Source of the DNA: CAWFPR01 sp963817635 | GTDB lineage: Bacteria > Acidobacteriota > Vicinamibacteria > Vicinamibacterales > 2-12-FULL-66-21 | NCBI GenBank assembly: GCA_963817635.1 | Contig: CAWFPR010000018.1 | Span: 1-64,000 of the forward strand | DNA: 64,000 nt | Direction of reading: 5' to 3' | Shown: piece after piece, positions 25,996 through 35,849 of the stretch | Layout of the letters: each line of letters opens with the position of its first letter | How positions within the stretch are numbered: position 1 is the first letter of the stretch | Program-made: the position numbers and the translations under genes | The notes under the pieces: generated by a model | What the model saw: only the letters and a program-made list of their open reading frames with translations | The model's database searches: none | What the model was told of the DNA's origin: nothing

Positions 25996-27386
25996 CAGAC
26001 CTTCGCATCCGGAAGACGAGGGCGTGGCCGCGAGCGGTGTTCGTGTCGCTGGTCGCGTGCACCCTTGCGGCGGCCGCGTGCGCGCCCGTGAAGCCCGTCG
26101 TGGCACCCGCAACCGGCCCGGCGCGGTTTCCCGATTTCGTCTACCCGGCCCCGCCGGCAGCGCTCGCCGCCGAGCCCGCCGCGGAGCTGCACCAGGCCGG
26201 ATGGCTCTGGCTCCAGGCGGGTGACCTGAAACAAGCCGAACGCAGCTTCAGCGCGGCGCTCAAGCAGGCTCCGGCCTTCTATCCGGCAGAGGCCGGCCTC
26301 GGGTACGTCGCCCTGGCAAGGAAGGACGACAAGGTCGCGATCGGCCACTTCGAGCGGGCCGTAGCCGCCGACGAGACCTATGCGCCCGCGCTCGCCGGCC
26401 GCGGCGAGGCGTTGCTCGCGCAGGGGCAGCGCGAATCGGCGCTCGCCAGCTTCGAGGCGGCCGTGTCCGCCGATTCACAACTCACGGGACTGCGCGACCG
26501 GATCGCGGTCCTGAGGCTTCGCGGCTTGCAGGACGACGTGGCGGTGGCGCGCAGGGCCGCCGAATCGGGCCAGTTCGCCGAGGCGCGCGCGGCATACCTG
26601 CAGGCCATCGCGGCGTCGCCGCAGAGCCCGTTCCTGTATCGCGAGCTGGCCACCGTGGAACAGCGTAGCGGGAACCTCGCCGAGGCGCTCACGCACGCGC
26701 AGAAAGCCGCGGAGCTCGAGCCGCCTGAACCACGCACCCTGACACTCATCGGCGAGCTGTACGAGGCGCAGGGGAACCTCGCCCTGGCGATGGACGCCTA
26801 TGGTTCCGCTCTGGCGCTCGAGCCCAACGAGGCGCTGGACCGGCACGTGGACGACTTGCGTGACAAGGCCGCCTTTGCCGCCATGCCGGAGGACTACAAG
26901 GCCATCGAGCTGTCCCCGTCGGTGACGCGCGAGCAGGTGGCGGCGCTCATCGGCGTGCAGCTCGACGGGCTGCTGAAGCAGTCGCCCCGCCGCAATTCCG
27001 TGCTCATGACCGATACCCGCGGCAGCTGGGCGGCGCCGTGGATTCAGTCGGTCGCGCGGGCCGGCATCATGGAAGTGTTCGCGAACCACACGTTCCTGCC
27101 GGGCGCCACCGTCCGCCGCGGCGACATGGCGATGATCGTCAGCCGCACCTTGTCGATGATCGCCGACCAGAATCCCCGGGCTGCCGCGTGGCAGAACGCG
27201 CGGAGACGCTTTCCCGACGTATCGCCATCCCACCTGGCCTACCCGGCGGCCTCGGCCGCGGTCGAAGCCGGCGTCATGCACACGGCCAGCGACGGCAGTT
27301 TCCAGCTGTCGCGCCCGGTGACCGGCGTCGAAGCCGTGGCGGCCGTGAAGGCACTCAGGGCGCTGTCGGAGCGCGCCAAGCAATGA
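25992..27386 (+). CDS. TPR lipoprotein with C-terminal SLH-like domains
   Basis: 464 residues from ATG 25992, overlapping the HflX stop. The lipoprotein signal is FVSLVACTLAAAACAP (lipobox AAAC). Several TPR units follow (residues about 60-290), for example AGWLWLQAGDLKQAERSFSA and AEAGLGYVALARKDDKVAIG. The C-terminal 150 residues resemble S-layer homology modules: DTRGSWAAPWIQSVARAGIM...FLPGATVRRGDMAMIVS and FPDVSPSHLAYPAASAAVEAG. A periplasmic, envelope-attached scaffold is likely; partner unknown. Its stop overlaps pgsA. Confidence 0.8.
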   Translation: MTDLRIRKTRAWPRAVFVSLVACTLAAAACAPVKPVVAPATGPARFPDFVYPAPPAALAAEPAAELHQAGWLWLQAGDLKQAERSFSAALKQAPAFYPAEAGLGYVALARKDDKVAIGHFERAVAADETYAPALAGRGEALLAQGQRESALASFEAAVSADSQLTGLRDRIAVLRLRGLQDDVAVARRAAESGQFAEARAAYLQAIAASPQSPFLYRELATVEQRSGNLAEALTHAQKAAELEPPEPRTLTLIGELYEAQGNLALAMDAYGSALALEPNEALDRHVDDLRDKAAFAAMPEDYKAIELSPSVTREQVAALIGVQLDGLLKQSPRRNSVLMTDTRGSWAAPWIQSVARAGIMEVFANHTFLPGATVRRGDMAMIVSRTLSMIADQNPRAAAWQNARRRFPDVSPSHLAYPAASAAVEAGVMHTASDGSFQLSRPVTGVEAVAAVKALRALSERAKQ

Positions 27387-27931
27387 ACCTGACCGCGGCA
27401 AACCAGCTCACCCTGCTGCGGATGCTGCTGATACCCCCCTTCGCGATTCTGCTGCTGTACGAGCATCGCGGCTGGGCGCTCGTCGTGTTTCTCACCGCCG
27501 GGCTCACGGACCTGTTCGACGGCCTGATCGCGCGCCGGGCCGGCCAGAAGACGACCCTCGGGGCATGGCTGGACCCGATGGCCGACAAGCTGCTGCTGGT
27601 GACCATGTTCATCATGCTGACACTGCCGGGCATCGGATCGGCCAACCGGCTGCCGCTCTGGTTCACCGTGCTCGTCCTCAGCCGCGACATCGCCATCGTC
27701 CTGACCGTGGCGGTCGTGAACCTCGCGGTCGGGCCGCGAACGTTCCGGCCGTCGATTTTCGGAAAAATCGCCACGGCGACCTACGTCATGACGGGGCTGA
27801 TCACCCTCTATTTCAACTACCTGGGCCGCTCGTCGCCCGCCATCGCTGTCTTTGTGTACGCCTCCCTCGCCATCACGCTGGTATCGGCCGCTCATTACCT
27901 GCTCAAGGTGATTCGCCTGCACCCGGGCTAG
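27383..27931 (+). CDS. pgsA: CDP-alcohol phosphatidyltransferase (PgsA-like)
   Basis: A 182-residue inner-membrane enzyme. The full family signature D-x2-DG-x2-AR-x8-G-x3-D-x3-D is present in DLFDGLIARRAGQKTTLGAW followed by LDPMADKLL. Five to six hydrophobic helices follow. The size and N-terminus NLTAANQLTLLRMLLIPPF match CDP-diacylglycerol-glycerol-3-phosphate phosphatidyltransferase, the committed step to phosphatidylglycerol. Other CDP-alcohol transferases are possible. ATGA overlap with the TPR/SLH gene indicates translational coupling. Confidence 0.88.
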   Translation: MNLTAANQLTLLRMLLIPPFAILLLYEHRGWALVVFLTAGLTDLFDGLIARRAGQKTTLGAWLDPMADKLLLVTMFIMLTLPGIGSANRLPLWFTVLVLSRDIAIVLTVAVVNLAVGPRTFRPSIFGKIATATYVMTGLITLYFNYLGRSSPAIAVFVYASLAITLVSAAHYLLKVIRLHPG

Positions 27932-28090
27932 GCCGCTGAAAAATGCCGGCCTGCCGCCCTCCGCAGTTCGCTGCGCTCACGCGCCCTGAGCAGCGTCGAA
28001 GGGCGGGCTTCGACCCAGGACCGCCCCTCATGCCTTCGGGCTCAGGGGTGGCCCGGCGGGCTGGGAGCCGGGCCGGGCTGGCGTCGTGAC
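27932..28090. repeat. CCCTGAGC-type hairpin repeat region
   Basis: The spacer holds several inverted elements: GCCGGC/GCCCGGC pieces, CGCCCTGAGCAGCGTCGAAGGGCG, and an opposed CTTCGGGCTCAGGGG copy about 50 bases later. The CCCTGAG...CGAAGGG arrangement is a REP-like pattern. It separates pgsA from the promoter of the coiled-coil gene. Confidence 0.55.
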
Positions 28091-28115
28091 TCGCCGGCGC
28101 GGACGCCGCGTGGGC

Positions 28116-28144
28116 TTGCGCTAAACATCGGCAGGAGTTATACT
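28116..28144 (+). promoter_or_regulatory. Candidate sigma70-type promoter of the coiled-coil gene
   Basis: TTGCGC (28116-28121), 17-bp spacer, TATACT (28139-28144), 55 bases before the ATG. Confidence 0.55.
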
Positions 28145-28198
28145 TACGGGCTTACGCGCCTCGGCGCCGACCGCAACGCCTGCAGGGGAGATCCGCAC

Positions 28199-30919
28199 AT
28201 GCTCGACGCACTGAAGAACCTGGGCAGCTCCGGGAACAAGCCTACCCGGCAGCAGTCCGACGAGCTGCAGGCGTTGATCGCCTCCTCCCGGGAAGAGCGG
28301 GCGGCCCTCAGCACGATGCTCACCCAAATCCAGCTGCACAGCGCGAAACTGGCGACGGCCGGCAAGACCCTGGCGGAAGTCGAGGAGAAGGCAACCCACG
28401 CGCACACCCGCCTGGACGAGGTGACCGAACGGTTGTCGAAGGCCGATGCGCGGGCACGGGAGCTCGAAGCGATCGACGCGCGCATCCGCGGTCTCATGGA
28501 GTCGGTCGCGCAGGCCGAACGGGAAACCGGCCGTCTGACGGCGCCCGACGGCGAACTGCAGAAGCAGAAGGATTCCATCGAGAGTCTGGCCGCTCAAGCG
28601 AGCGCGACCCGCGGCAGCCTCGAAGACGCTGAAGAAGGACCAGGCGGCGCTCGAACCGTTGCGGGAGCACCTGCGCGAATCGCAGGCGGAGCTCCAGAAG
28701 TCGCGCGCGCGTGCCGACGCGCTCAACGCGCAGTACGACGAACTGCGGAAGCTCTCCGGAAACCTGTCGCAGGAGTTCGGGAAGCTGCAGGACGTGTCGC
28801 GCGCGACACACGAGGAAACCACCGCCACGGTGGAAATGGTCGGGGAGGTCGAAAAAAAGCTCGGCTCGCTCACCGAATTCCAGGAGATGAGTCGCACGAC
28901 CGACGAGCGGCTGGCGACACTCAACGCGCTCGCCGAACACGTTACGCAGAAAATCAAGGCGCTCGAGAACCAGAAACACACCGTCGAGCACGCCGTCGTC
29001 GAGTCCAACCGGCTCAACGAGATGATCTGGAACATGGATGTCCAGATCACGAAGCTGAACGAGGCGGCGCAGCAGGCGACGCGTGTCGAGGAGTTGATCG
29101 ACCGGGTCGAAAACCTGTCGCACGACGTGTCCGCTCAGCTCGACAGCGCCACCAGCGCGCGCGACAGCTTCACGATGGACCTCGCGAAACTCGAACGGGA
29201 TCGGACGAGCCTCACCGACTTCGTTCGCGGATACGTCGAGCGCATGGGAATCGAGCACAAAGCCTTCGAGTCCTTCGACCAGCGTGTCGGCAGCCTTCAG
29301 GCGTCGCTCGCCCGGGCGGAACAGGGGATGGAAGCGCTCGCCTCGCGCGAGGGGCTGGCGGCGTCAGTCGGTCAGCGGGTCGATCAGCTGTCCACCCGGA
29401 TTCAGGCCATGACTGCCGCCGCGGAGGATCTGCAGCGCAAGCAGGCCTCGCTCGACGCCTTGCAGGAATCGCTTGGCAGGGTTGACGAGCTGGCGAAGAA
29501 GACCGCCTGGCAGTACCGAGACGCTCGAGCGAAGCCGTCAGGACGTCGAAGCGCTTCGCGGCGAACTTCGGGAGGTCCACGGTGTGCACGCCGCCGCCTC
29601 GCAGCTGGCGGATCGCCTCACGGCCGACCGCGCCGCGCTCGAGAGCTTCGTCGAGCGCACGACCGCGTTCAGCCGCGGGTCTTCCCGGGCTCGACGCCCG
29701 CATGGACGCCATCAGCGGCAAGCTCGCCATCGTCGAGGACGGCACGCAGACGGCCGGCCGTCTCGTGGCAATCGCCGCCGATCTCGATCGACAGATGGCG
29801 CACGTCGCATCCCAGCAGCAATTCGTCGAACGGATCGAAGCCCGCCTGACGACGCTCACGGCGCTGACGACCGATGTCGGCGGCAGGATGGAGGAACAGA
29901 TCGTCCGGCGCGGCGAGATCGAGGCGCTGGCGAGCCAGATCGACGGCGTGAGTGTGGAGGTCGCCGACGCGCGGCAGCGGCTCGAATCGGTCAGCGCTGC
30001 TCAACGGACCCTGCACCCGCTCGGCGATCAGATCGCGAGCCTCAAGAGCGAAGTCGAACAGACCCAGGCGACACTGGCGGCTGCCCGGAAAGACGACGGG
30101 GAACTGGCGGCGCAGGAGAAGCGCCTCGGCGACCTGTTGCAGGGCACGCGAGCGGCGGCCGACGAAGCGGCCGCATGGCTGGAGCAGGTTGAAGCCCTGT
30201 CGGAGCGCGTGGAGCGCTCCGCGGCGGTGAAAGACGAACTGGTGCAGGAGCTCGCGCGCGTGCAGGCGCAGCAGGGCGACGTCACCATCGGGCTCCTGGC
30301 GGCCGACGATCAGCTCGAGCGGCTCGAGGCCGCCTCGAAGCGGCTCGAGCAGCGCCGCGGCGAACTGGCCTTCGCCGACGCACGGATCACGGCGTTTGAC
30401 GCGAGCCTGGCGCAGCTCCGGGACATGACCGACGGCGTCGATCGGAAGATCCAGAGCATCATGGAGCGCGAGGCGGCCGTCGAGGCCATTCGCGCCGAGG
30501 TCGAGAGCGCCAACGACATCAGCGCCCGCAGCAAGGCGGATCTGCAGCACGTCGAAGCGCACAGGAGCGAAGTCTCGACGCTTCGCGAGAAAGTGGACGG
30601 CGTGCTGGCGAGCATCTCCGAAACCGAGAGCCGGCTCCACCAGGTCGAGGCACGGAAGAAGCTGGTGGACGAGGTGGCGCTCAAGACGAACCTCATCGTC
30701 AACATGGTCGAGGACATGCGCCTGAATATGGAGTCGCTCGGCGAGCACAAGGCGTTGATGGACCACGTCATGTCGAGCTTTCACAGCCTGAGCGAGACCG
30801 TGCTGGAGGCGCAGTCCACGATGCGGGCGCTCCAGGCCGAGCGGGCTCTGGCGGATCGGCCGCGGACCGGCCGGCAGGGGAGAACGAAACCCCACGCCGA
30901 CGACAAAAAACCCGCGTAG
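28199..30919 (+). CDS. Very large coiled-coil protein of unknown function (three frameshifts)
   Basis: When frames are joined (breaks near 28622, 29515 and 29685) this encodes about 905 residues, almost entirely heptad-rich helix: long runs of Ala, Glu, Gln, Lys, Leu and Arg with few Pro or Gly. Examples are TRLDEVTERLSKADARAREL, AELQKSRARADALNAQYDEL and RLEQRRGELAFADARITAFD. No ATPase head, membrane segment or signal peptide is visible, so it is not an SMC protein; a cytoplasmic scaffold is the best guess. It opens MLDALKNLGSSGNKPTRQQSD and ends with a basic GRQGRTKPHADDKKPA tail. The TAG stop lies in a GTAGGGGCGG repeat. Confidence 0.7.
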
Positions 30920-31063
30920 GGGCGGCTCGTGAGCCGCCCTGACGCCCGACGCCTGACGCCGGACGCCGGACGCCGTCCAGGGCGGCTCGCGAGCCGCCCT
31001 GACGCCCGACGCCTGACGCCGGACGCCGGACGCCGTCCAGGGCGGCTCGCGAGCCGCCCCTAC
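30916..31063. repeat. Inverted GTAGGGGCGG element with a perfect 60-bp tandem duplication, spanning a convergent spacer
   Basis: GTAGGGGCGG opens the element (30916) and CCGCCCCTAC closes it (31063). Between them lie two identical 60-bp units (bases 30932-30991 repeated exactly at 30992-31051), each made of GACGCC/GACGCCGG words plus a GGGCGGCTCGCGAGCCGCC palindrome. The plus-strand coiled-coil gene ends on the TAG of the left end (30917-30919). The minus-strand epimerase gene ends on the TAG of the right end (31060-31062). Confidence 0.92.
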
Positions 31064-31990
31064 ACCTTGGTTTTGAAGTACTCGAGGGTGCGCGTCAGGC
31101 CGTCCTCCAGGGCCACCTTCGGCTCCCAGCCGAGCAGCGTGCGCGCGCGGGTGATGTCCGGCTGGCGGACCTTCGGATCGTCCTCGGGCAGCGGCCGGTA
31201 CACGAGCCGGCTCTTCGACCCCGTCAGCCTGATGATCGCGCGCGCAATGTCCTCGACGGTCATCTCGTGCGGGTTGCCGATGTTCACGGGGTCGTTGACG
31301 TTCGATTCCATCAGCCGGACGATCCCGTCGACCAGGTCGGTGACATAGCAGAAGCTGCGCGTCTGCTTCCCGGTCCCGAAGATCGTCACGTCCTCGCCGC
31401 GCAGCGCCTGGCCCATGAAGGCCGGCACCGCGCGCCCGTCGCGCAGGCGCATGCGCGGCCCGTAGGTGTTGAAGATGCCGGACGATCTTCGTGTCGAGCC
31501 CGTGGTACCGGTGGTAGGCGGTCGTCATCGCCTCGGCGAAGCGCTTGGCCTCGTCGTACACGCCGCGCGGACCGATCGGATTGACGTTGCCCCAGTAGGT
31601 CTCCCTCTGCGGGTGCTCGAGCGGATCGCCGTACACCTCCGAGGTGGACGCGATGACGAAGCGCGCGTTCTTGGCCTTGGCGAGTCCGAGCGCCTTGTGG
31701 GTGCCGAGCGCGCCGACCTTCAGCGTGGGAATCGGCAGCTCGAGGTAGTCGATCGGGCTTGCCGGACTCGCCCAGTGGAGCACGGCGTCAACGGGACCCT
31801 CGACGTAGATGTAGTTGGTGACGTCGTGTTTGATGAACTCGAAGTCCCGGTTGACCAGGTGCGCGATGTTCGCCGTATCGCCGGTCAGGAGGTTGTCGAT
31901 GCCGACCACCGAGTAGCCCTTGTCGAGCAGCGCTTCCGAGAGGTGCGATCCGATGAACCCGGCGGCGCCGGTGATGACTGCTCTTGGCAT
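31060..31990 (-). CDS. UDP-glucuronate decarboxylase-like SDR (one frameshift)
   Basis: An extended short-chain dehydrogenase. Rossmann motif GAAGFIGSHLSEALLDKG, HWASPASPIDY, STSEVYGDP and the catalytic YxxxK in VYDEAKRFAEA are in the first frame. After an indel near 31480 come MRLRDGRAVPAFMGQALRGE, VTIFGTGKQTRSFCYVTDLV and NIGNPHEMTVEDIARAII. The YDEAKR and TRSFCYVTDLVDG elements are typical of UDP-xylose synthase (UXS/ArnA-like decarboxylases), which convert UDP-glucuronate to UDP-xylose. Ugd encoded at 38988 would supply the substrate. It is the last gene of the minus-strand polysaccharide cluster. Confidence 0.85.
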
Positions 31991-32038
31991 AGTGAGGAGA
32001 CTCTGCCGCGGGCGCGTTGCCCGTCGATCGGCGCCCGT

Positions 32039-33481
32039 TCAGTAAGCGTGTTTCTGAAACCCGCGAAGCACCGTCAGCCACATGATCTTGATGTCGAGGC
32101 CGACCGACCAGTTTTCGATGTAGTACAGGTCGTACTCGATGCGCTTCTCGAGCGATGTGTTGCCGCGCCATCCGTTGACCTGCGCCCAGCCGGTGATGCC
32201 GGCCTTCACCTTGTGCCGCAGCATGTACTGCGGGATGCGGTGCTTGAACTGCTCGACGAAGTAGGGGCGCTCGGGCCGGGGTCCGACAATCGACATGTCT
32301 CCCCGCAGCACGTTCCAGAGCTGTGGCAGCTCGTCGAAATCGAGGCGGCGCATCCAGCGTCCGACCGGCGTGCACCGCGGGTCGTCGTCGCGCGCCCAGA
32401 TGGGCCCGGTCTCGTCCTCGGCGCCGAGATACATCGATCTGAACTTGTAGACGTCGAAGGCCTTCCCGTCCAGGCCCATGCGCTCCTGCCGATAGAACAC
32501 GGGCCCCTTCGATGTGTACCTGACGAGCGCGGCGAGCAGCGCGAAGGGAATCGACAGGACGAGGAGCGCCGAACCCGAGAGCGACAGGTCGATGACGCGC
32601 TTGAGCACGCTGTTGAAGCCGCGCAGCGGCACGTCGTTCAGGCTGATGATCGGGACGCCGTCGAGGTTCTCGAGCCGGGCGCGCAGCGCGATGAACTGGA
32701 GCAGGTCCGGCACGACGTGAACGTCGACGCCTTCCCGGTTGGTCGCCTCGACCAGGCCCAGCATCTTGACGTGCTCTTCGAGCGGCAGCGCCACATAGAG
32801 ATGATCGATACTCTCGCGCTTGATGATGTCGTCGACCTCGGAGAGCTTGCCGAGCAGCGGCAGGCCGCGGTAGCCGATGTGGTCGCCCCCCGCCCGATCG
32901 TCGAGGAAGCCGACGACCTTGAAGCCGAACTCCCGGTGTTCGAGCACCTTGTCGGCCACCATGCGCCCGAGATCGCTGGCCCCGGCGATGAGCACGCGCT
33001 TGAGGCCGATGCCGGCCTTCCACCGCCGTTCGAGCGCCCCGCGCACCACCTCGCGCGTGGTGTAGGCGAATGCGACGTTCAGCGTGAGGAACAGCGCGAC
33101 GACGAGGCGCGACACCTCGTAGGCGCCGGCGTCCTTGAGCGCATCCTCCAGGTAGTACGCCTGGAAATAGAGCGAGACCACCAGCCCGATGATTCCGGCC
33201 AGGATGGTGCCGACAAAGACGGCGAAGAAGTCGTCTACGCGGGTCCGACCGCGGCGCAGGCGATACAAGCCCTGGGCGTGGAAAGCGAGCGGAACGATGA
33301 CGCCGACGAACGGGAGCATGTGGATGTACTCCCGAATCGGTGGGATCCCTTTGGTGACCGGCAGGATCTCATCCAGGGCCTGGAACCGCAGGAGGTAGGC
33401 CAGCGCGAAGGCGATCATGCCGAGGACGGCGTCGCCTACGACGTAGGAGGCGACCAGCAGGCGGTTGTACCGCCGCATCAT
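32039..33481 (-). CDS. Polyprenyl-phosphate sugar-1-phosphate transferase (WcaJ/WbaP-like)
   Basis: The enzyme loads the first sugar phosphate onto undecaprenyl phosphate and so starts polysaccharide repeat synthesis. The 480 residues consist of four to five N-terminal membrane helices (about 1-130), a CoA-binding-like Rossmann region (VLIAGASDLGRMVADKVLEH, YRGLPLLGKLSEVDDII), a re-entrant anchor (IDLSLSGSALLVLSIPFALL) and the bacterial sugar transferase domain with KFRSMYLGAED, RRLDFDELPQLWNVLRGDMS, VGPRPERP and VKAGITGWAQVNGWRG. Start overlaps the upstream glycosyltransferase stop. Confidence 0.93.
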   Translation of the reverse strand: MMRRYNRLLVASYVVGDAVLGMIAFALAYLLRFQALDEILPVTKGIPPIREYIHMLPFVGVIVPLAFHAQGLYRLRRGRTRVDDFFAVFVGTILAGIIGLVVSLYFQAYYLEDALKDAGAYEVSRLVVALFLTLNVAFAYTTREVVRGALERRWKAGIGLKRVLIAGASDLGRMVADKVLEHREFGFKVVGFLDDRAGGDHIGYRGLPLLGKLSEVDDIIKRESIDHLYVALPLEEHVKMLGLVEATNREGVDVHVVPDLLQFIALRARLENLDGVPIISLNDVPLRGFNSVLKRVIDLSLSGSALLVLSIPFALLAALVRYTSKGPVFYRQERMGLDGKAFDVYKFRSMYLGAEDETGPIWARDDDPRCTPVGRWMRRLDFDELPQLWNVLRGDMSIVGPRPERPYFVEQFKHRIPQYMLRHKVKAGITGWAQVNGWRGNTSLEKRIEYDLYYIENWSVGLDIKIMWLTVLRGFQKHAY

Positions 33482-34688
33482 CGGCGCGACTCCCGCGAGG
33501 CGACGGCCTCGTCTACGGCGTGTCGAAAATCCTTCATGAAGCGTTCACGTGAAAACCGTTCGGCATTCGTCCGGATCGACTCGGACGCCAGCGCCAGCGA
33601 CTGCATGCGCGAGAGTCCGTCGGCGAAGGCCTCGGGCGTCGCCTCTTCCACGAGCACCCCGGTTTCGCCGTCTACCACCGTCTCGCGGGCGCCGCCGCGC
33701 CCGAAGGCTACGACCGGCGCGCCGCATGCCTGCGCCTCGACCGGCACCATCCCGAAATCCTCGGTCCCCGGCAACAGGACCGCACGGGCCTGCCGATACA
33801 GGGACCTGACCTCTTCATCGGAACGCCATCCGAGAAACTGCACCCCGGGTCCGGCCAGCTGTCGCAATCGGGCTTCTTCGGGCCCGCGCCCTACAACGAT
33901 CAGCGGGGCGCCAGCGCGCTGGCAGGCTTCGATCGCGACATCCACCCGCTTGTACGGCACCAGTGCCGAAACGACGACGAACGCGGACCCGCGCTCGACA
34001 TCAGGGTCCGGCTCGGAAGAAGTCGGTGTCCACCGGAGGATACACGATCGTCGACTCGCGATTATAGTATTGCCGGATTCTGCCCGCAACATATTGAGAA
34101 TTAGCGAGAAAGCGGTCCACACGGCCGGCCGTGGCGGCATCCCAGCGGGCGAGGGCCGCCATCACGGGGCGGAGGAGCCGGCTGCGCGATTGCACCCACC
34201 TGATCGGGACCGAAATAGGCCGGAAGCTGATCCCACGCATAGCGCATCGGCGAATGGCAGTAGCAGACATGAATGGCTGAGCCAGGCCGCACCGCGGATT
34301 TCACCGCGCAGTGGCTGCTGCTGATCACGAGATCGTAACGGTCGAGGTCGAACAGCTCCACAACGAGCGGATAGAGCGGCAGGAAGTTGCGGTAGAGCCG
34401 TCCGGCGCCGGGGATCAGCTGGACCGGGGAGGTCCTGATTCGGTGGCCCTCGATGACAGGAGACACCGCGCCGCGTACCCGGACGAGCGTGTATATCGGC
34501 GCCTCCGGGAACAGCTCGCAGATAGCCTCGAGCACCTTTTCGCCACCCCGCATCCCGGTCAGCCAGTCGTGCAGGATCGCGACCCTGGGCCTTGCCTGCG
34601 CGGCTCCGCTCACCGGCCCTCCGCATGCGCCCGGCCGTCTGCTGGCCGCCGCCGCGGGCCGGCGGAACCCGCGCGCCTCCCGCGTCAT
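33478..34688 (-). CDS. GT4 family glycosyltransferase (two frameshifts)
   Basis: Three frames join into one GT-B glycosyltransferase of about 400 residues. N-terminal: VAILHDWLTGMRGGEKVLEA, IYTLVRVRG, DLVISSSHCAVKSA, CYCHSPMRYAWD. Middle, after an indel near 34185: RVDRFLANSQYVAGRIRQYY, IVYPPVDTDFF. C-terminal, after an indel near 34015: SALVPYKRVDVAIEACQRAG, LIVVGRGPE, and the donor-site motif PGTEDFGMVPVEAQACG. The real start is uncertain: 34688 is open, but an ATG overlapping the upstream stop (about 34731) would fit the operon if another indel lies in the first 40 codons. Confidence 0.8.
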
Positions 34689-34724
34689 CCCGGTGCGCGG
34701 AGAGCGGAGCGCCCGCGGAGGTGC

Positions 34725-35837
34725 TCATCCCGCGAGCACCTCGTCGTAGATCTCCCGGAGCCGCCCGATGGAGCGCTCCCACGAGAATTCCCGGACCCGC
34801 GCCAGTCCGCGTTCCCGCAGCGACGCGCGCAGCGTCGCGTCCGAGAGTACCCGCTGCATGGCCTCCGCGATCGCCCCGGGCTCGTAGGGGTCAATGAGGA
34901 TCGCGGCGTCGCCCACGACCTCGGGCAGCGACGAGACGTTCGAGGTGATGACCGGCGTTCCGCTGGCCATCGCTTCGAGCGGCGGGAGTCCGAACCCTTC
35001 GTAGAGCGACGGAAAGACGAACACCGCAGCCATCCGGTAGAGCGCGGCCAGGGTCTGGTCCGACACGAACCCGAAAAAGCGGACGTGCTTGTGCAGCTTG
35101 TACCTGTGCACGGCCCGGCGGAGCGTGGCGTACTTCGAGATTTCGTCGCCGATGATCAGCAGCTTCACCTCGTCGAACCCGTGCCGCCGCAGCATGTGAA
35201 ACGACTCGATCAGCCGTTCGAGATTCTTGTGCGGCTTGATGTTGCCGGCGTAGAGCACGAACGGATCGTCGAGCTGGTAGCGCTGGCGCACGCGCTCGAT
35301 CTCGTCTTCCGGGGGCACCTGGCCGAAGCGCTCGTCGATGGCGTTGTAGATCACCGCGACCTTGGACGGCGGCACGCGGAAATAGCGCAGGATGTCCCGC
35401 TTCGAGGCTTCCGACACCGTGAGCACCCGGTCGGAGCGATGGGCGGCGGTCCACAGCGCCGCGCGCGCGTAGGCATAGCCCAGCCGGTTAGGCAGATACT
35501 GGGGAAACCGGAGGTGGATGCAGTCGTGGATCGTCACGACCGACTTGCACGGCGTCAGCGCCGGCAGCACGTAGTGCGGGGCATGAAACAGATCGACGCC
35601 CTCGCGCCTGAGCGCAATCGGGACGCTGAACTGTTCGCGCACCGAATAGGCCGGGGCGTCTTCGACGACCGAGCGGAAATTCTCGCCGAGTTCCTCTTCC
35701 AGCCCGCAGTCCTGACTCCGGCACAACACCACGTACTCTGTCGTGTGATCGATGCGCGACAGATACCGCAGGACGTTCCGGACGTAAGTCCCGATGCCGA
35801 AATCGCGGAGCTTCCGTGCGTCGATGGCGATGCGCAA
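34725..35837 (-). CDS. GT4 family glycosyltransferase
   Basis: A 370-residue GT-B enzyme starting MRIAIDARKLRDFGIGTYVR. The acceptor domain has ADLFHAPH-like DLFHAPHYVLPAL and TIHDCIHLRFP. The donor domain has VLYAGNIKPHKNLERLIESF, LLIIGDEISKY, and the EX7E motif in PSLYEGFGLPPLEAMASGTP. Intact. It belongs to the minus-strand polysaccharide cluster, 12 bp after the GT2 gene. Sugar specificity unknown. Confidence 0.92.
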   Translation of the reverse strand: MRIAIDARKLRDFGIGTYVRNVLRYLSRIDHTTEYVVLCRSQDCGLEEELGENFRSVVEDAPAYSVREQFSVPIALRREGVDLFHAPHYVLPALTPCKSVVTIHDCIHLRFPQYLPNRLGYAYARAALWTAAHRSDRVLTVSEASKRDILRYFRVPPSKVAVIYNAIDERFGQVPPEDEIERVRQRYQLDDPFVLYAGNIKPHKNLERLIESFHMLRRHGFDEVKLLIIGDEISKYATLRRAVHRYKLHKHVRFFGFVSDQTLAALYRMAAVFVFPSLYEGFGLPPLEAMASGTPVITSNVSSLPEVVGDAAILIDPYEPGAIAEAMQRVLSDATLRASLRERGLARVREFSWERSIGRLREIYDEVLAG

Positions 35838-35849
35838 GGTGCCTGAATT

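Noticed and set aside
31466..34324. A 952-codon plus-strand open frame across the polysaccharide genes
   Set aside because: It runs antisense to the UXS-like, sugar transferase and GT4 genes, which have full motifs. Its composition is typical of a GC-rich shadow.
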